24,050 bases of DNA, from positions 1 through 24,050 of the forward strand of contig DAOUFU010000314.1 of NCBI GenBank assembly GCA_034429275.1. The letters run 5' to 3'. The notes below the pieces were generated by a model. The model made no database searches and had not been told where the DNA came from. It saw only the letters and a program-made list of their open reading frames with translations. Source of the DNA: DAOUFU01 sp034429275 (GTDB taxonomy: Bacteria; Chloroflexota; Anaerolineae; Aggregatilineales; Aggregatilineaceae). Below are positions 7,093-15,365 of the stretch, piece by piece (the first letter of the stretch is position 1; each line of letters begins with the position of its first letter). The translations under genes were made by a program, and so were the position numbers.

Positions 7093-8712
7093 ATGGCTGC
7101 TCGCAAAAATCGTCACCGCGCGTTTCCCCAGAACATGCCGCAGCCCGGCCCACAGGCCAGGGCGATCAGCCCTGCGCGCACCCCGAATCACGCTCGCCCA
7201 AAGGCGGTCCGGCACTCGATCTGGCGCTCACCGCTGATCCCGGTGATCGCCGGGATGCTGGTGCTCTCCGGCTTGTGTGTGCTGTCGATGGTGCTGGGGC
7301 TGGGCGCACTGTATGGATCGGGGCGCGTGCTGCCCGGCGTGCACGCGGCAGGCATCGATCTCTCCAGCCTGCGCGAAGGTGATGCGGCAGTGCAGCTCGC
7401 AGGATGGAATCGGCAGCCTCTAATGCTGCGCGACGGCGACCGTGTGTGGACCGCCCTGCCCGGCGATCTGGGCATCGCGCTCGACGCGGGCGCGACGGCG
7501 GCGGCGGCCCGCGCCTGGGGACGCAGCGAAGGCGGGCTGGCAGGCGCGCTCCAGAGTATCACAGGGGGCGTGAACATCGAGCCGGTCCTGTCGGTTGATT
7601 TGACTCAGCTCACCCGGTATTTGCAGGATCACAAAGCAGAGATCGACCGCCCGGCCCAAAATGCGGGGGTGCAGTTGGTCAACGGGCAGGCGGTGGCTCG
7701 CCCGGCGCAAGACGGAAGCGAACTCGATGTAGCGGCGACGGTCGCGCGCATCCAGGCGGACGCACCCGCTTTGTTGGCCGATGGCGTGCTCGATCTGGTC
7801 ATGCAAGCCACCGCGCCGGCCATCACCGACGCCTCGGCGCTGGTCGCCCAGGCAAATGCTCTGTTGGGCAGCGCGTTCCTGGTGCGCGGTTATGACCCGA
7901 TCCGCGACGAATGGCACGACTGGATTGCCCCGCCGGAAGAATGGGCGGCCTGGCTCACCGCCGCTTCCGATCCTGCCAGCCCCACCGGCCTGGCGCTCAC
8001 CATGAACGACAGTGGGCCGCGCGCCTTTCTGGAAGCACGCAGCAGCTTCGGCGATGAACGTTATCTCAAGATCGATGAGGCGGTCGCGGCGATGCAGTCG
8101 GCCCTGTCCACCAGCCGGACCGAGGTCACCATCCGCGTATGGCACGGCCCGACGACGGTCACCGTCCGGCAGGGGCAGACTCTGGCCTCTATCGCCGAGG
8201 AAGTCGGCATCCCCTATCCCTACATCCAGGCGGAGAATCCCGGCATCAACGTGGACGCGCTGAGCGTGGGGCAAACGCTGAACCTGCCCTCGCGCGATAT
8301 TTTGGTCCCCCTGGAGCCGGTGCCTGCCAAGCGTATTGTCGTCAGCCGGGGTCAACAGCGCCTCCGGGCATATGAAAACGGGCAGGTGGTTTTCGACTGG
8401 GTCATCTCGACCGGGCTGCCCACCAGCCCGACTGCCCTGGGCACGTTTCAGATCCAGTCGCACGAAGTCAACGCCTATGCCCAGCAGTGGAACCTCTATA
8501 TGCCCCATTTCATGGGCTTCTATCACCCTGGGCCGAATATGGACCTGATGAACGGCTTCCACGGCTTCCCTACACGGGGCGGTGGGTATCTGTTGTGGAC
8601 CGACGATCTTGGCCGCCCGGTGACTTATGGCTGCGTGCTGCTCAGCCTGGAAAACGCGGCGACTCTGTTCTCGTGGGCAGAAGATGGGGTAGTCGTGGTG
8701 GTGAGCGCATAA
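7093..8712 (+). CDS. L,D-transpeptidase (YkuD) with PG_binding_4-like and LysM modules
   Basis: A 539-residue cell-wall enzyme with, in order: a basic, Pro-rich cytoplasmic tail (1-45), one membrane helix (~48-72), a VanW/YoaR-type PG_binding_4 region beginning LPGVHAAGIDLSSL (~80-330), a LysM module (~345-390, VTVRQGQTLASIAEEVGIPY ... LSVGQTLNLPS) and a YkuD domain (~400-539). YkuD enzymes form 3-3 cross-links or attach proteins to peptidoglycan using a Cys in a (S/T)HGC box. Here the Cys is residue 514 (codon 8632-8634) and the upstream conserved His (HGFPTRGG) is residue 490. The box reads TYGC, with Tyr in place of the usual His. ATG 7093 is preceded by GGTGG/GGTGA-type sequence; an in-frame GTG at 7078 is the alternative start. 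It acts outside the membrane, anchored by the N-terminal helix. It is a single-gene unit. Confidence 0.88.
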   Translation: MAARKNRHRAFPQNMPQPGPQARAISPARTPNHARPKAVRHSIWRSPLIPVIAGMLVLSGLCVLSMVLGLGALYGSGRVLPGVHAAGIDLSSLREGDAAVQLAGWNRQPLMLRDGDRVWTALPGDLGIALDAGATAAAARAWGRSEGGLAGALQSITGGVNIEPVLSVDLTQLTRYLQDHKAEIDRPAQNAGVQLVNGQAVARPAQDGSELDVAATVARIQADAPALLADGVLDLVMQATAPAITDASALVAQANALLGSAFLVRGYDPIRDEWHDWIAPPEEWAAWLTAASDPASPTGLALTMNDSGPRAFLEARSSFGDERYLKIDEAVAAMQSALSTSRTEVTIRVWHGPTTVTVRQGQTLASIAEEVGIPYPYIQAENPGINVDALSVGQTLNLPSRDILVPLEPVPAKRIVVSRGQQRLRAYENGQVVFDWVISTGLPTSPTALGTFQIQSHEVNAYAQQWNLYMPHFMGFYHPGPNMDLMNGFHGFPTRGGGYLLWTDDLGRPVTYGCVLLSLENAATLFSWAEDGVVVVVSA

Positions 8713-8818
8713 CGGGCGATCTCCGGCCCACCCGCGAGCCAGAACCGCCCGTCATGCCTGGCGCACGCCCTCGCCCCTATACGAGACGAGGGCTGCTGGG
8801 GCCTGCCGCCCCAGGACT
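8713..8818. other. Convergent intergenic segment with GC-rich inverted repeats
   Basis: This gap lies between the L,D-transpeptidase stop and the aapP stop. It holds CTGGGGC (8796-8802) / GCCCCAG (8808-8814) with a 5-base loop, and CCCTCG / CGAGGG around a 13-base loop just upstream. ACGGGCG pairs with CGCCCGT over a longer distance. None is followed by a T run on either strand, so these may be bidirectional transcript ends of a non-canonical kind, or only protective 3' structures. Confidence 0.35.
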
Positions 8819-9571
8819 CTATAAAATCTGCGAGAGGAACAGCTTGGTGCGCTCGTGCTGGGGGTTGGTGAAGAAATGCTCCGGCGTGCCCATCTCCACG
8901 ATGCGCCCTTCGTCGAACAACACCACCCGGTCGGCCACTTCGCGCGCGAAGCCCATCTCGTGGGTTACAACCAGCATGGTCATGCCCGACTGCGCGAGTT
9001 CCTTCATCACGTCCAGCACTTCTTTGATCATTTCTGGGTCGAGCGCCGAAGTCGGCTCGTCGAACAGCATGATCTTGGGCTGCATGGCCAGCGCGCGCGC
9101 GATGGCGACTCGCTGCTGCTGCCCGCCCGAAAGCTGTCCCGGATACTTGCGCGCCTGTTCGGGGATGCCGACGCGCTCCAGCAACTGCAGCGCGAGGGCC
9201 TCGGTATCGCGTCGGGGCTGACGCCGCACGAACCGCGGAGCCAGCGTGATATTCTCCAGCACCGTCAGGTGTGGGAACAGGTTGAACTGCTGGAATACCA
9301 TGCCGATCTCACTGCGAATGGCGGCAATGTTGCGCACGTCGTGGCTGAGTTCGATGTTATCCACGATGATCTGGCCTTCCTGGTGTTCTTCCAGGCGGTT
9401 GATACACCGGATGAAGGTCGATTTCCCCGACCCCGACGGCCCGATGATGACCAACACTTCCTTCGGCTGGACATCCAGGCTCACATCTTTGAGCACGTGG
9501 AAATTGCCAAACCACTTGTTGACATTCCGGCAGATGATGATCGGTTGGGAAGAGTTGTTTTGCTCACCCAC
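8819..9571 (-). CDS. aapP: General L-amino acid ABC transporter, ATP-binding protein
   Basis: This 250-residue ATPase of the polar amino acid uptake family (GlnQ/HisP/AapP) has a complete motif set. Walker A is GPSGSGKST (44-52), the Q-loop is VFQQFNLFPHL (Gln94/95), the signature is LSGGQQQR (147-154), Walker B is IMLFDEP (167-173), the D-loop is SALD and the switch His is His204 (VVTHEMGF). It powers import of amino acids through the AapQ/AapM permeases. The start is GTG 9571, with AGGA about 9 bases upstream, and the family-conserved region begins shortly after. It is the last gene of the leftward aapJ-aapQ-aapM-aapP operon and begins 16 bases after the aapM stop. Substrate breadth (general L-amino acids) follows from operon organisation. 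Confidence 0.93.
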   Translation of the reverse strand: MGEQNNSSQPIIICRNVNKWFGNFHVLKDVSLDVQPKEVLVIIGPSGSGKSTFIRCINRLEEHQEGQIIVDNIELSHDVRNIAAIRSEIGMVFQQFNLFPHLTVLENITLAPRFVRRQPRRDTEALALQLLERVGIPEQARKYPGQLSGGQQQRVAIARALAMQPKIMLFDEPTSALDPEMIKEVLDVMKELAQSGMTMLVVTHEMGFAREVADRVVLFDEGRIVEMGTPEHFFTNPQHERTKLFLSQIL

Positions 9572-9587
9572 AAGCGGCTTCCTTTGT

Positions 9588-11450
9588 CTACTTCAGTCGG
9601 GTTGTGCTGCCCGTGCCCGATTCTTCCAGGCGGCGGCTGACATCCGACATGGCATAGCTGATCACAAAGTATACGATGGCGACGAAGATATAGGCTTCTC
9701 GCTGGTATGGGCGGTAAACCGGTTGGCCCTTAGTGATGGTATCCACGATGCCGACCAACTCGAACAGCCCCACCACGGCCACCAGCGAGGTGTCTTTGAA
9801 CAGGCTGATGAACTGGCCCACAATGGCCGGAATGACGGCCCGCAGCGCCTGGGGCAGAATGATCAGCGACATGGTCAGCGCGGGGTTCATGCCCAGCGCG
9901 CGCGCCGCCTCGGTCTGCCCTTCGGGGATGATCTGCAGGCCGCCGCGCACATTCTCCGCCAGGTAAGCCGCGCTGAATAACGTCATGCCAATCATCATGC
10001 GAATCGTCAGGTCGATATTCACCAGGGCTGGCGAGAAAAACGGGATGATCTGTTTGGCCATGAACAGGATCGTAATCAGCGGCACGCCGCGAATGGTCTC
10101 GATCAGCAGCGTGCAAGTCCACTTCACGACCGGCAGTGAGCTTCTCCGCCCCAACGCCAGCAGCACCCCTATCGGAAAAGAGGCCGCGATGCCCACAAAC
10201 GTGAGCAGAATGGTCAGCAGCAAGCCGCCCCACAACCGGGTCGGCACCGGCGGCAGGCTGTCCGATCCCTTGATGCCGGAGAGCAGCAGCCAGATCACCG
10301 GCATGGCGGCGATCCACGCGATCAGAGTCGCGCGGCGCACGCTGCGGCTGCGCCGCCCCAGGGTGCCGATGACCCCGCCGCCTGCTGCCAATGCGAACGC
10401 GGCCAGCGTTTCTTTCTGAATGTTCTCGAAGAATGGCGCGGCCTGCTGGCTGATATATTCGCCTACCGTCTGCGCCCCCTCAAAGCGATAGAGCGAGCGC
10501 TCGGCGCGCAGGGCCTGGTTGGGGGCAGGGATCGGCCCATATTTCGCTTCCAGTTCCTGGACTCTGGCCGCCTGGCTGGGGAACAACTCCACGCCATCCA
10601 CTTTGAGCCAGGCATACCCGGCATTGTCCTCTTTGCGAGCATCATCACGCATCACCTGGATCACATACCAGCCGTCGCGCGGCAAGGTGACCGTCAGGCT
10701 GCCGCCCGGCTCATCCGGGCTTATCGTGACCTGCGCCGGGGAATCGCCCACCATCAGGGCTGCCCCATCGGCATCGGTCAGGCTGGCGGTGAGCTGCAAG
10801 TTATAATCGGCGAAATCGAGCTTGCCGTCGCGGGCTTCACGGGCGCGTGTGTACCACTCCGTGCGCGACCGGACTGTTTCGATATAGCCCAGCAGCGGCG
10901 TTTCTGCGTCTTGAGCTTCGGTGATCGGGTCGAGCACAAGGGTGACTTCCGCGCCTTCGGTGCCCAGAAACACCAGGTTCGAGGGCGTGCGCTGCGGCTC
11001 GATCAGCAAATACAGGCGCGGCTGCGGGATTCGCGCGCCGATGATGGGCACGATCAGGATGATCACCAGGATCACCGCGACCGCGATCAAGGTGCGCCGC
11101 GCGACCTGCCCCCACAGGCCCATGCTCAAGCCGAGCAGGAAGACCATCAGGGCGGCAACCACTTCCACACGCCAGATTTCCTCGGGGGTATACAGGCCGC
11201 TGCCCACCAGCCGCAGATTGTTGAAGATGACGCCCCACTGGGCCGACTGGATGGACCAGGACAGCACCTGCCACAGCACCCATCCGCTGAAATACAGGGT
11301 GAACAGGGTCGCCACCGAATTGAGCGGGCTGCTGAAAAGATTCTTGCGCAGCCAGCCGAGCAGCCCGACCGAAGTCGCCGGAGGACGGCGGCTGGGCGGC
11401 GGCTGCGACGGGGCAACATAAAAGGACGTGTCGGAAGGAGTGCCGGCCAT
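9588..11450 (-). CDS. aapM: General L-amino acid ABC transporter permease, with large extra domain
   Basis: At 620 residues it is well above the roughly 380-430 usual for AapM. N-terminal helices occupy ~45-140. A hydrophilic extracytoplasmic segment follows at ~150-345, with strand-rich sequence such as YNLQLTASLTDADG and GWYVIQVMRDD, resembling a beta-sandwich. A helix lies near 347-390. The conserved HisM/GlnP permease core is at ~405-615, with LIETIRGVPLITILF and the EAA loop GQTEAARALGMNPAL (511-525) that docks on AapP. Its ATG overlaps the aapQ stop (TGATG at 11448-11452) and AAGGA is 7 bases upstream, so translation is probably coupled. It pairs with AapQ to form the membrane channel. 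The extra domain may contact the binding protein or cell wall, which is speculation. Confidence 0.88.
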   Translation of the reverse strand: MAGTPSDTSFYVAPSQPPPSRRPPATSVGLLGWLRKNLFSSPLNSVATLFTLYFSGWVLWQVLSWSIQSAQWGVIFNNLRLVGSGLYTPEEIWRVEVVAALMVFLLGLSMGLWGQVARRTLIAVAVILVIILIVPIIGARIPQPRLYLLIEPQRTPSNLVFLGTEGAEVTLVLDPITEAQDAETPLLGYIETVRSRTEWYTRAREARDGKLDFADYNLQLTASLTDADGAALMVGDSPAQVTISPDEPGGSLTVTLPRDGWYVIQVMRDDARKEDNAGYAWLKVDGVELFPSQAARVQELEAKYGPIPAPNQALRAERSLYRFEGAQTVGEYISQQAAPFFENIQKETLAAFALAAGGGVIGTLGRRSRSVRRATLIAWIAAMPVIWLLLSGIKGSDSLPPVPTRLWGGLLLTILLTFVGIAASFPIGVLLALGRRSSLPVVKWTCTLLIETIRGVPLITILFMAKQIIPFFSPALVNIDLTIRMMIGMTLFSAAYLAENVRGGLQIIPEGQTEAARALGMNPALTMSLIILPQALRAVIPAIVGQFISLFKDTSLVAVVGLFELVGIVDTITKGQPVYRPYQREAYIFVAIVYFVISYAMSDVSRRLEESGTGSTTRLK

Positions 11451-12655
11451 CAGCGCGTCCTTATCCGCATCAGCGAGTTAATGATGTTCATGATTACCGA
11501 AATCGTCAGGCTGATCGACAGGTAAATCGCCATCATCGCCGCAAAGATCACGACAGACTGCCCGGTCTGGTTGGAAATCTCATTGGCGACGTTATAGACA
11601 TCGAAGAACCCGATGGCAATGCCCAGGCTGGAATTTTTCGCCAGGTTCAAATACTGGTTGCCCAGGGGCGGGATGATCAGGCGCAACGCCTGCGGCAGCA
11701 CGATCAGGCGCAACATCTGCGCGCCGCTGAATCCCTGGGCGCGCGCAGCTTCGAGCTGCCCGTAGGGCACCGCCTGGATTCCGGCGCGCACAATATCGGC
11801 GATGAACGCTGCCGTGTACAGGATCAGCCCCAGCGTCAGCGTCAGATATTCCGACGACAGCCGGTCCCCGCCGACGAAATTGAAACGGTCGAGCCGGGGA
11901 TAGTCCACGCTGAACGGCCCGCCGGACATGATCCAGCCGCCCACCGCAAACCCGATCACCGCCGCCAGGAACCACCACAGGGTACGGGCGGGCTGCCCCG
12001 TGCGCTCTTGCACGCGCAGTCGCCACAGCCACAGACCGATCCCCACCGCCAGCCCGATGCCCAGCGCAGCAAAAAACAGCCATGCCGTGTCGGTGGTGTC
12101 GATGCGCGGGAAGTTGACCGCGCGCCGGTTCACGTAGATCGGGCCGGGGAGCTTATACGAATCCTTCAAATTCTCCGGCAGGGTGAGCCGCAGCACCCCC
12201 CGGTAGATAAAATACAACTGCACCAGCAGCGGAGTATTACGAAATATCTCGATATAGATGATGCTGACTTTGCGCACCAGGTAGTTGGTCGACAGGCGGC
12301 CAATGCCAATCAGCACGCCCAGAATCGTCGCCCCTACCAGGCCTACCGCCACCACGCGCATCGTGTTCTTCAGCCCGGCGCGCAGCGCCTGCAAATTGGA
12401 TGACTTACCCGGATCGAAGTCGATCTGCCCTTCAGAAATCTGGGTACCAAAGGGCCGGGTGAACATGCCGAAGTCAATGGGCAGATTGCTCCGCTCCAGG
12501 TTGGTGATCAGGTTGTGGATCAGGGTATAGCCGGCAACGACCACCACCACCAGAAAGATGACCTGTAGGGCGATCTGTATAAAACGAATATCGCGCCAGA
12601 ACGGAACCGGTACGTGCGCGGTTGGGTTGGTCGGCGCAGTCGGCGAGTCGGACAT
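11450..12655 (-). CDS. aapQ: General L-amino acid ABC transporter permease
   Basis: This 401-residue HisM-family permease has a membrane helix at ~27-48 and core helices from ~98. A long loop/helical insertion spans ~155-265, typical of AapQ/BztB proteins. The EAA loop GQLEAARAQGFSGAQMLRL (299-317) is the ATPase docking site. IEIFRNTPLLVQLYFIYRGV is the conserved family helix. It forms the translocation path with AapM for amino acids delivered by AapJ. The gene follows aapJ after 89 bases that contain a terminator-like hairpin, and its ribosome site (GGGATG) is weak. It overlaps aapM by one base. Expression should therefore be lower than that of the binding protein. Confidence 0.92.
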   Translation of the reverse strand: MSDSPTAPTNPTAHVPVPFWRDIRFIQIALQVIFLVVVVVAGYTLIHNLITNLERSNLPIDFGMFTRPFGTQISEGQIDFDPGKSSNLQALRAGLKNTMRVVAVGLVGATILGVLIGIGRLSTNYLVRKVSIIYIEIFRNTPLLVQLYFIYRGVLRLTLPENLKDSYKLPGPIYVNRRAVNFPRIDTTDTAWLFFAALGIGLAVGIGLWLWRLRVQERTGQPARTLWWFLAAVIGFAVGGWIMSGGPFSVDYPRLDRFNFVGGDRLSSEYLTLTLGLILYTAAFIADIVRAGIQAVPYGQLEAARAQGFSGAQMLRLIVLPQALRLIIPPLGNQYLNLAKNSSLGIAIGFFDVYNVANEISNQTGQSVVIFAAMMAIYLSISLTISVIMNIINSLMRIRTR

Positions 12656-12685
12656 GGCTCGTCATCCCAGCATACACAAGGGGTG

Positions 12686-12722
12686 AAAAACGCCTGGGGG
12701 CGCAGCCAAAACACGCCCCCAG
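12686..12722 (-). terminator. Intercistronic terminator-like hairpin between aapJ and aapQ
   Basis: Read on the minus strand: CTGGGGGCG (12722-12714), an 11-base loop, CGCCCCCAG (12702-12694), then GCGTTTTT. The 9-bp stem is perfect and the U tract is good. It lies 22 bases after the aapJ stop and 31 bases before the aapQ start. In binding-protein operons such a hairpin commonly allows partial read-through and stabilises the binding-protein message, giving excess receptor over permease. Confidence 0.8.
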
Positions 12723-12744
12723 AGCCAACACACTCGGTGAACCG

Positions 12745-13815
12745 TTAACGCCAGGCCGGCGCGTAGATCAGGCCGCCCTTGCTCCACAGGTTGTTGAGAC
12801 CGCGTTCCAGCGCCAGCGGGGTATCCAGGCCCACGTTGCGATCATAGATCTCGCCGTAGTTGCCCACCGCGCGGATCACGTTCACTACAAAGTCATTGTC
12901 CAGCCCCAGATAGGAACCGCTGGCATTGTCGCCGATGCCCAGGAAGCGCTGAATCATGGGATTATCGGTGGTCAGGAAGCTGTCCACGTTCGCCTGAGTG
13001 ATGCCAAATTCCTCCGCCTGGATAGTGGCGTACACCACCCAGCTGATCACATTGGCCCACTTGGGATCGGTTTCGATATACGCCGGCGAAAGCGGTTCTT
13101 TGGAGATCACTTCGTCGAGGATGACATACGCGCCGGGATCAGCAGTGGTGGTACGCAGGCTGGCCAGCTGGCTGCGGTCCGAGGTCAGGGCATCGCAGCG
13201 ACCTTCTTCCAGGCCGGCAATCGTCTGTGAAGCCTGCTCGAAGACCACCAGTTCATAGTCGAGACCCAGGCTGCCCATCAGCTCGCTGATGTTGAGTGCA
13301 GTTGTGGTGCCCGTCAGGGTGCAGATCGACGCGCCGCCGAGGTCCGCCGCCGAGGTAACGCCCGAATCCGCGCGCACCATCAGGCCCTGGCCGTCATAAT
13401 AGACCACCGGCCCCAGATCGAGGCCCAGTTCGGTGTCGCGCTGGAGGGTCCACGTCGCGTTGCGGAGCAGCACATCAACGGTGCCGGTCTGCACAGCGGT
13501 GAATCGTTCCTGAGCAGTGGTGGGGACAAATACCAGGTTCTGGTCGGTGACTTCACCGAACAGCGCGGCAGCGATGGCACGGCAGAAATCGACGTCCAGG
13601 CCGCTCCACTCGCCGGTATTGGTATCCAGGTAGCCGAAGCCGGGAAGCTGGCCGTTCACGCCGCAGTTCAGGCTGCCGCGCGCGAGCACCTGATCAAGAA
13701 CGGAGGGGCCGCCCTGTGCCAGCGCACGCTGAGGGGTGAGGGTGACCGGGGCCACCATCACACAAACTAACGCCAGGGAGAGAGCGAACACGAACAAACG
13801 AGCCGTCTTCTTCAT
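12745..13815 (-). CDS. aapJ: General L-amino acid ABC transporter, substrate-binding protein
   Basis: This 356-residue secreted receptor has a signal peptide MKKTARLFVFALSLALVCVM with likely cleavage after ALAQ near residue 35 and no lipobox Cys. The mature protein starts with VLARGSLNCGVNGQLPGF, a hallmark of AapJ/BztA proteins. Other features are GEWSGLDVDFCRAIAAALFG, ERFTAVQTGTVDVLLRNATWTL, CTLTGTTTALNISE and the C-terminal YAPAWR. It binds a wide range of L-amino acids outside the membrane and delivers them to AapQ/AapM. The start ATG 13815 has an excellent AGGAGG (13821-13826) 5 bases upstream, much stronger than those of the downstream genes. A minus-strand TATACT (13885-13880) is the best -10 candidate but lacks a good -35. 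Confidence 0.95.
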   Translation of the reverse strand: MKKTARLFVFALSLALVCVMVAPVTLTPQRALAQGGPSVLDQVLARGSLNCGVNGQLPGFGYLDTNTGEWSGLDVDFCRAIAAALFGEVTDQNLVFVPTTAQERFTAVQTGTVDVLLRNATWTLQRDTELGLDLGPVVYYDGQGLMVRADSGVTSAADLGGASICTLTGTTTALNISELMGSLGLDYELVVFEQASQTIAGLEEGRCDALTSDRSQLASLRTTTADPGAYVILDEVISKEPLSPAYIETDPKWANVISWVVYATIQAEEFGITQANVDSFLTTDNPMIQRFLGIGDNASGSYLGLDNDFVVNVIRAVGNYGEIYDRNVGLDTPLALERGLNNLWSKGGLIYAPAWR

Positions 13816-13973
13816 AAATTCCTCCTGGTGCTATATTCGGACTGTGCAGATCGTCAGATGCTGAAACGACTATCTAACTAGTATATCGTCTATGACACAA
13901 GGCTATTTGTGCGATTTGCTCAATTCAGCCCAGAAGCTGCCCATCCGGATCGGTGTATTGTAGGGATTTGGGC

Positions 13974-14020
13974 TATACTGGTGCCAGACGCTCGCAGCAT
14001 CTTTCCTGCGGGCGTTTCTT
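13974..14020 (+). promoter_or_regulatory. Leader of the MFS gene: -10-like box followed by terminator-type hairpin
   Basis: TATACT (13974-13979) is a -10-like box without a good -35. Just after it, ACGCTCGCAG (13988-13997) pairs with CTGCGGGCGT (14006-14015) across an 8-base loop (10 bp, one T-G pair), followed by TTCTT. The right arm also contains GGGCG (14010-14014), which can pair instead with CGCCC (14021-14025) across TTTCTT. Two mutually exclusive hairpins between a promoter candidate and the gene suggest an attenuator. The U tract is poor, so this is tentative. Confidence 0.4.
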
Positions 14021-14071
14021 CGCCCTATCATGGCATCAACCATCATCGAACTCTTCCGGCGAGGTTACACT

Positions 14072-15364
14072 GTGAACTCAACACCCCCCATCCGGCACGA
14101 TCCCTATGCCGCATTGCGCTTCCGAGACTTTCGGCTGCTGCTCACGGGCCGCTTTTTCACCTCCCTGGGTGACCAGATGCTGTCGTTCGCCGTTGGCTGG
14201 GAGCTGTGGCTGCGCACGCGCAGCGAGCTAGCCCTGGGGTTGGTCGGCCTGGTCCAGGTCATCCCGATCATTCTGTTCTCGCTGCCCGCGGGTCATGTGG
14301 CCGATCAGCATAATCGAAAGAAGATCGTTCTGGTAACCCAGTCGCTGCTGGCGATGTGCGCGTTGGGGCTGGCGCTGCTGTCCTACGCCGAAGGGCCGCT
14401 TGTGCTGATTTACCTGTGCCTGTTTGGCATCGGGCTGGCGCGCGCCTTCAACAGCCCGGCGACCTCCACCCTGCTGCCGCAGACGGTGCCACCCGCTGTG
14501 TTCACCAGCGCGGCCACGTGGAGCAGCAGCGCCTGGCAGCTTGCCGCGATCATCGGCCCGGCGTTTGCCGGCTTGTTTGTGGCGCTGCTGGACAGTGTCA
14601 CCCTGATTTATGTGCTGGACGCCGCCGCCGGGGGCATCTTCCTGGTGTTGGTGATTCTGATCAGAGGGCGAACTCTGGCCCTCTCGCGCAAAGCCGCCAC
14701 GTGGGAATCCCTGGCCGAGGGACTGCGCTTTATTCGCGGCACCAAGGTGATTCTCGCCGCCATCACGCTGGATATGTTCGCCGTACTGTTCGGCGGCGCG
14801 GTGACTCTGCTGCCTGTGTTCGCGACCGATATCCTCAAGGTGGGGCCGGAAGGATTGGGCATGATGCGGGCTGCGCCCTCCGTCGGCGCGCTGCTGATGG
14901 CGATCACCCTGGCGCACATGCCGCCGTTTCAGCACGCCGGGCGAACCCTGCTGCTGGCGGTCGCCGGTTTTGGGGTGGCGACCATCGTCTTTGGGCTGTC
15001 CCGATCATTTGCGCTGTCGCTGCTGATGTTGGTATCGCTGGGCGGGTTGGATAATATCAGCGTGGTGATCCGCAGTTCGCTGCTGCTGACCTATACCCCG
15101 GACCACATGCGCGGGCGTACCTCTGCCGTCAACAGCATCTTTATCAGCGCCTCGAACGAACTGGGCGGGTTCGAGTCGGGGTTGACGGCGGCCCTGTTCG
15201 GCCCGGTGCTGGCGGTGATCGGGGGTGGCATCGGCACAATCCTGGTAGTGCTCGCCGTCGCCCGCTTCTGGCCCGAAATGCGCCATCTCAAGACACTGGA
15301 CGCTCCCGCCCCGGCAGCAGACTCGTCCGCCGCTGTACAACCCACCTCCGCGCCCGCCAGGTGA
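14072..15364 (+). CDS. MFS transporter (MFS_3/EntS-type putative exporter)
   Basis: This 430-residue protein, from the start chosen here, has about twelve hydrophobic helices. It opens with DPYAALRFRDFRLLLTGRFF, the usual beginning of the MFS_3/EntS-like subfamily, and carries the inter-helix motif AGHVADQHNRKKIVL between helices 2 and 3. Family members are mostly proton-driven exporters of siderophores, drugs or other small molecules, but the cargo here cannot be read from the sequence. GTG 14072 is preferred because GGCGAGG lies 7 bases upstream and gives the normal family N-terminus. ATG 14030 is in frame and would add 14 residues but lacks a ribosome site. The gene converges with an FAD oxidoreductase gene, and its leader may be attenuated. 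Confidence 0.85.
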   Translation: MNSTPPIRHDPYAALRFRDFRLLLTGRFFTSLGDQMLSFAVGWELWLRTRSELALGLVGLVQVIPIILFSLPAGHVADQHNRKKIVLVTQSLLAMCALGLALLSYAEGPLVLIYLCLFGIGLARAFNSPATSTLLPQTVPPAVFTSAATWSSSAWQLAAIIGPAFAGLFVALLDSVTLIYVLDAAAGGIFLVLVILIRGRTLALSRKAATWESLAEGLRFIRGTKVILAAITLDMFAVLFGGAVTLLPVFATDILKVGPEGLGMMRAAPSVGALLMAITLAHMPPFQHAGRTLLLAVAGFGVATIVFGLSRSFALSLLMLVSLGGLDNISVVIRSSLLLTYTPDHMRGRTSAVNSIFISASNELGGFESGLTAALFGPVLAVIGGGIGTILVVLAVARFWPEMRHLKTLDAPAPAADSSAAVQPTSAPAR

Positions 15365-15365
15365 T

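Noticed and set aside
7420..8562. A 380-codon open frame antisense to the L,D-transpeptidase gene
   Set aside because: It lies wholly opposite a gene with clear domains, has no ribosome site, and its sequence is the low-complexity His/Arg/Asp/Gly-rich type that GC-rich codon bias produces on the opposite strand.
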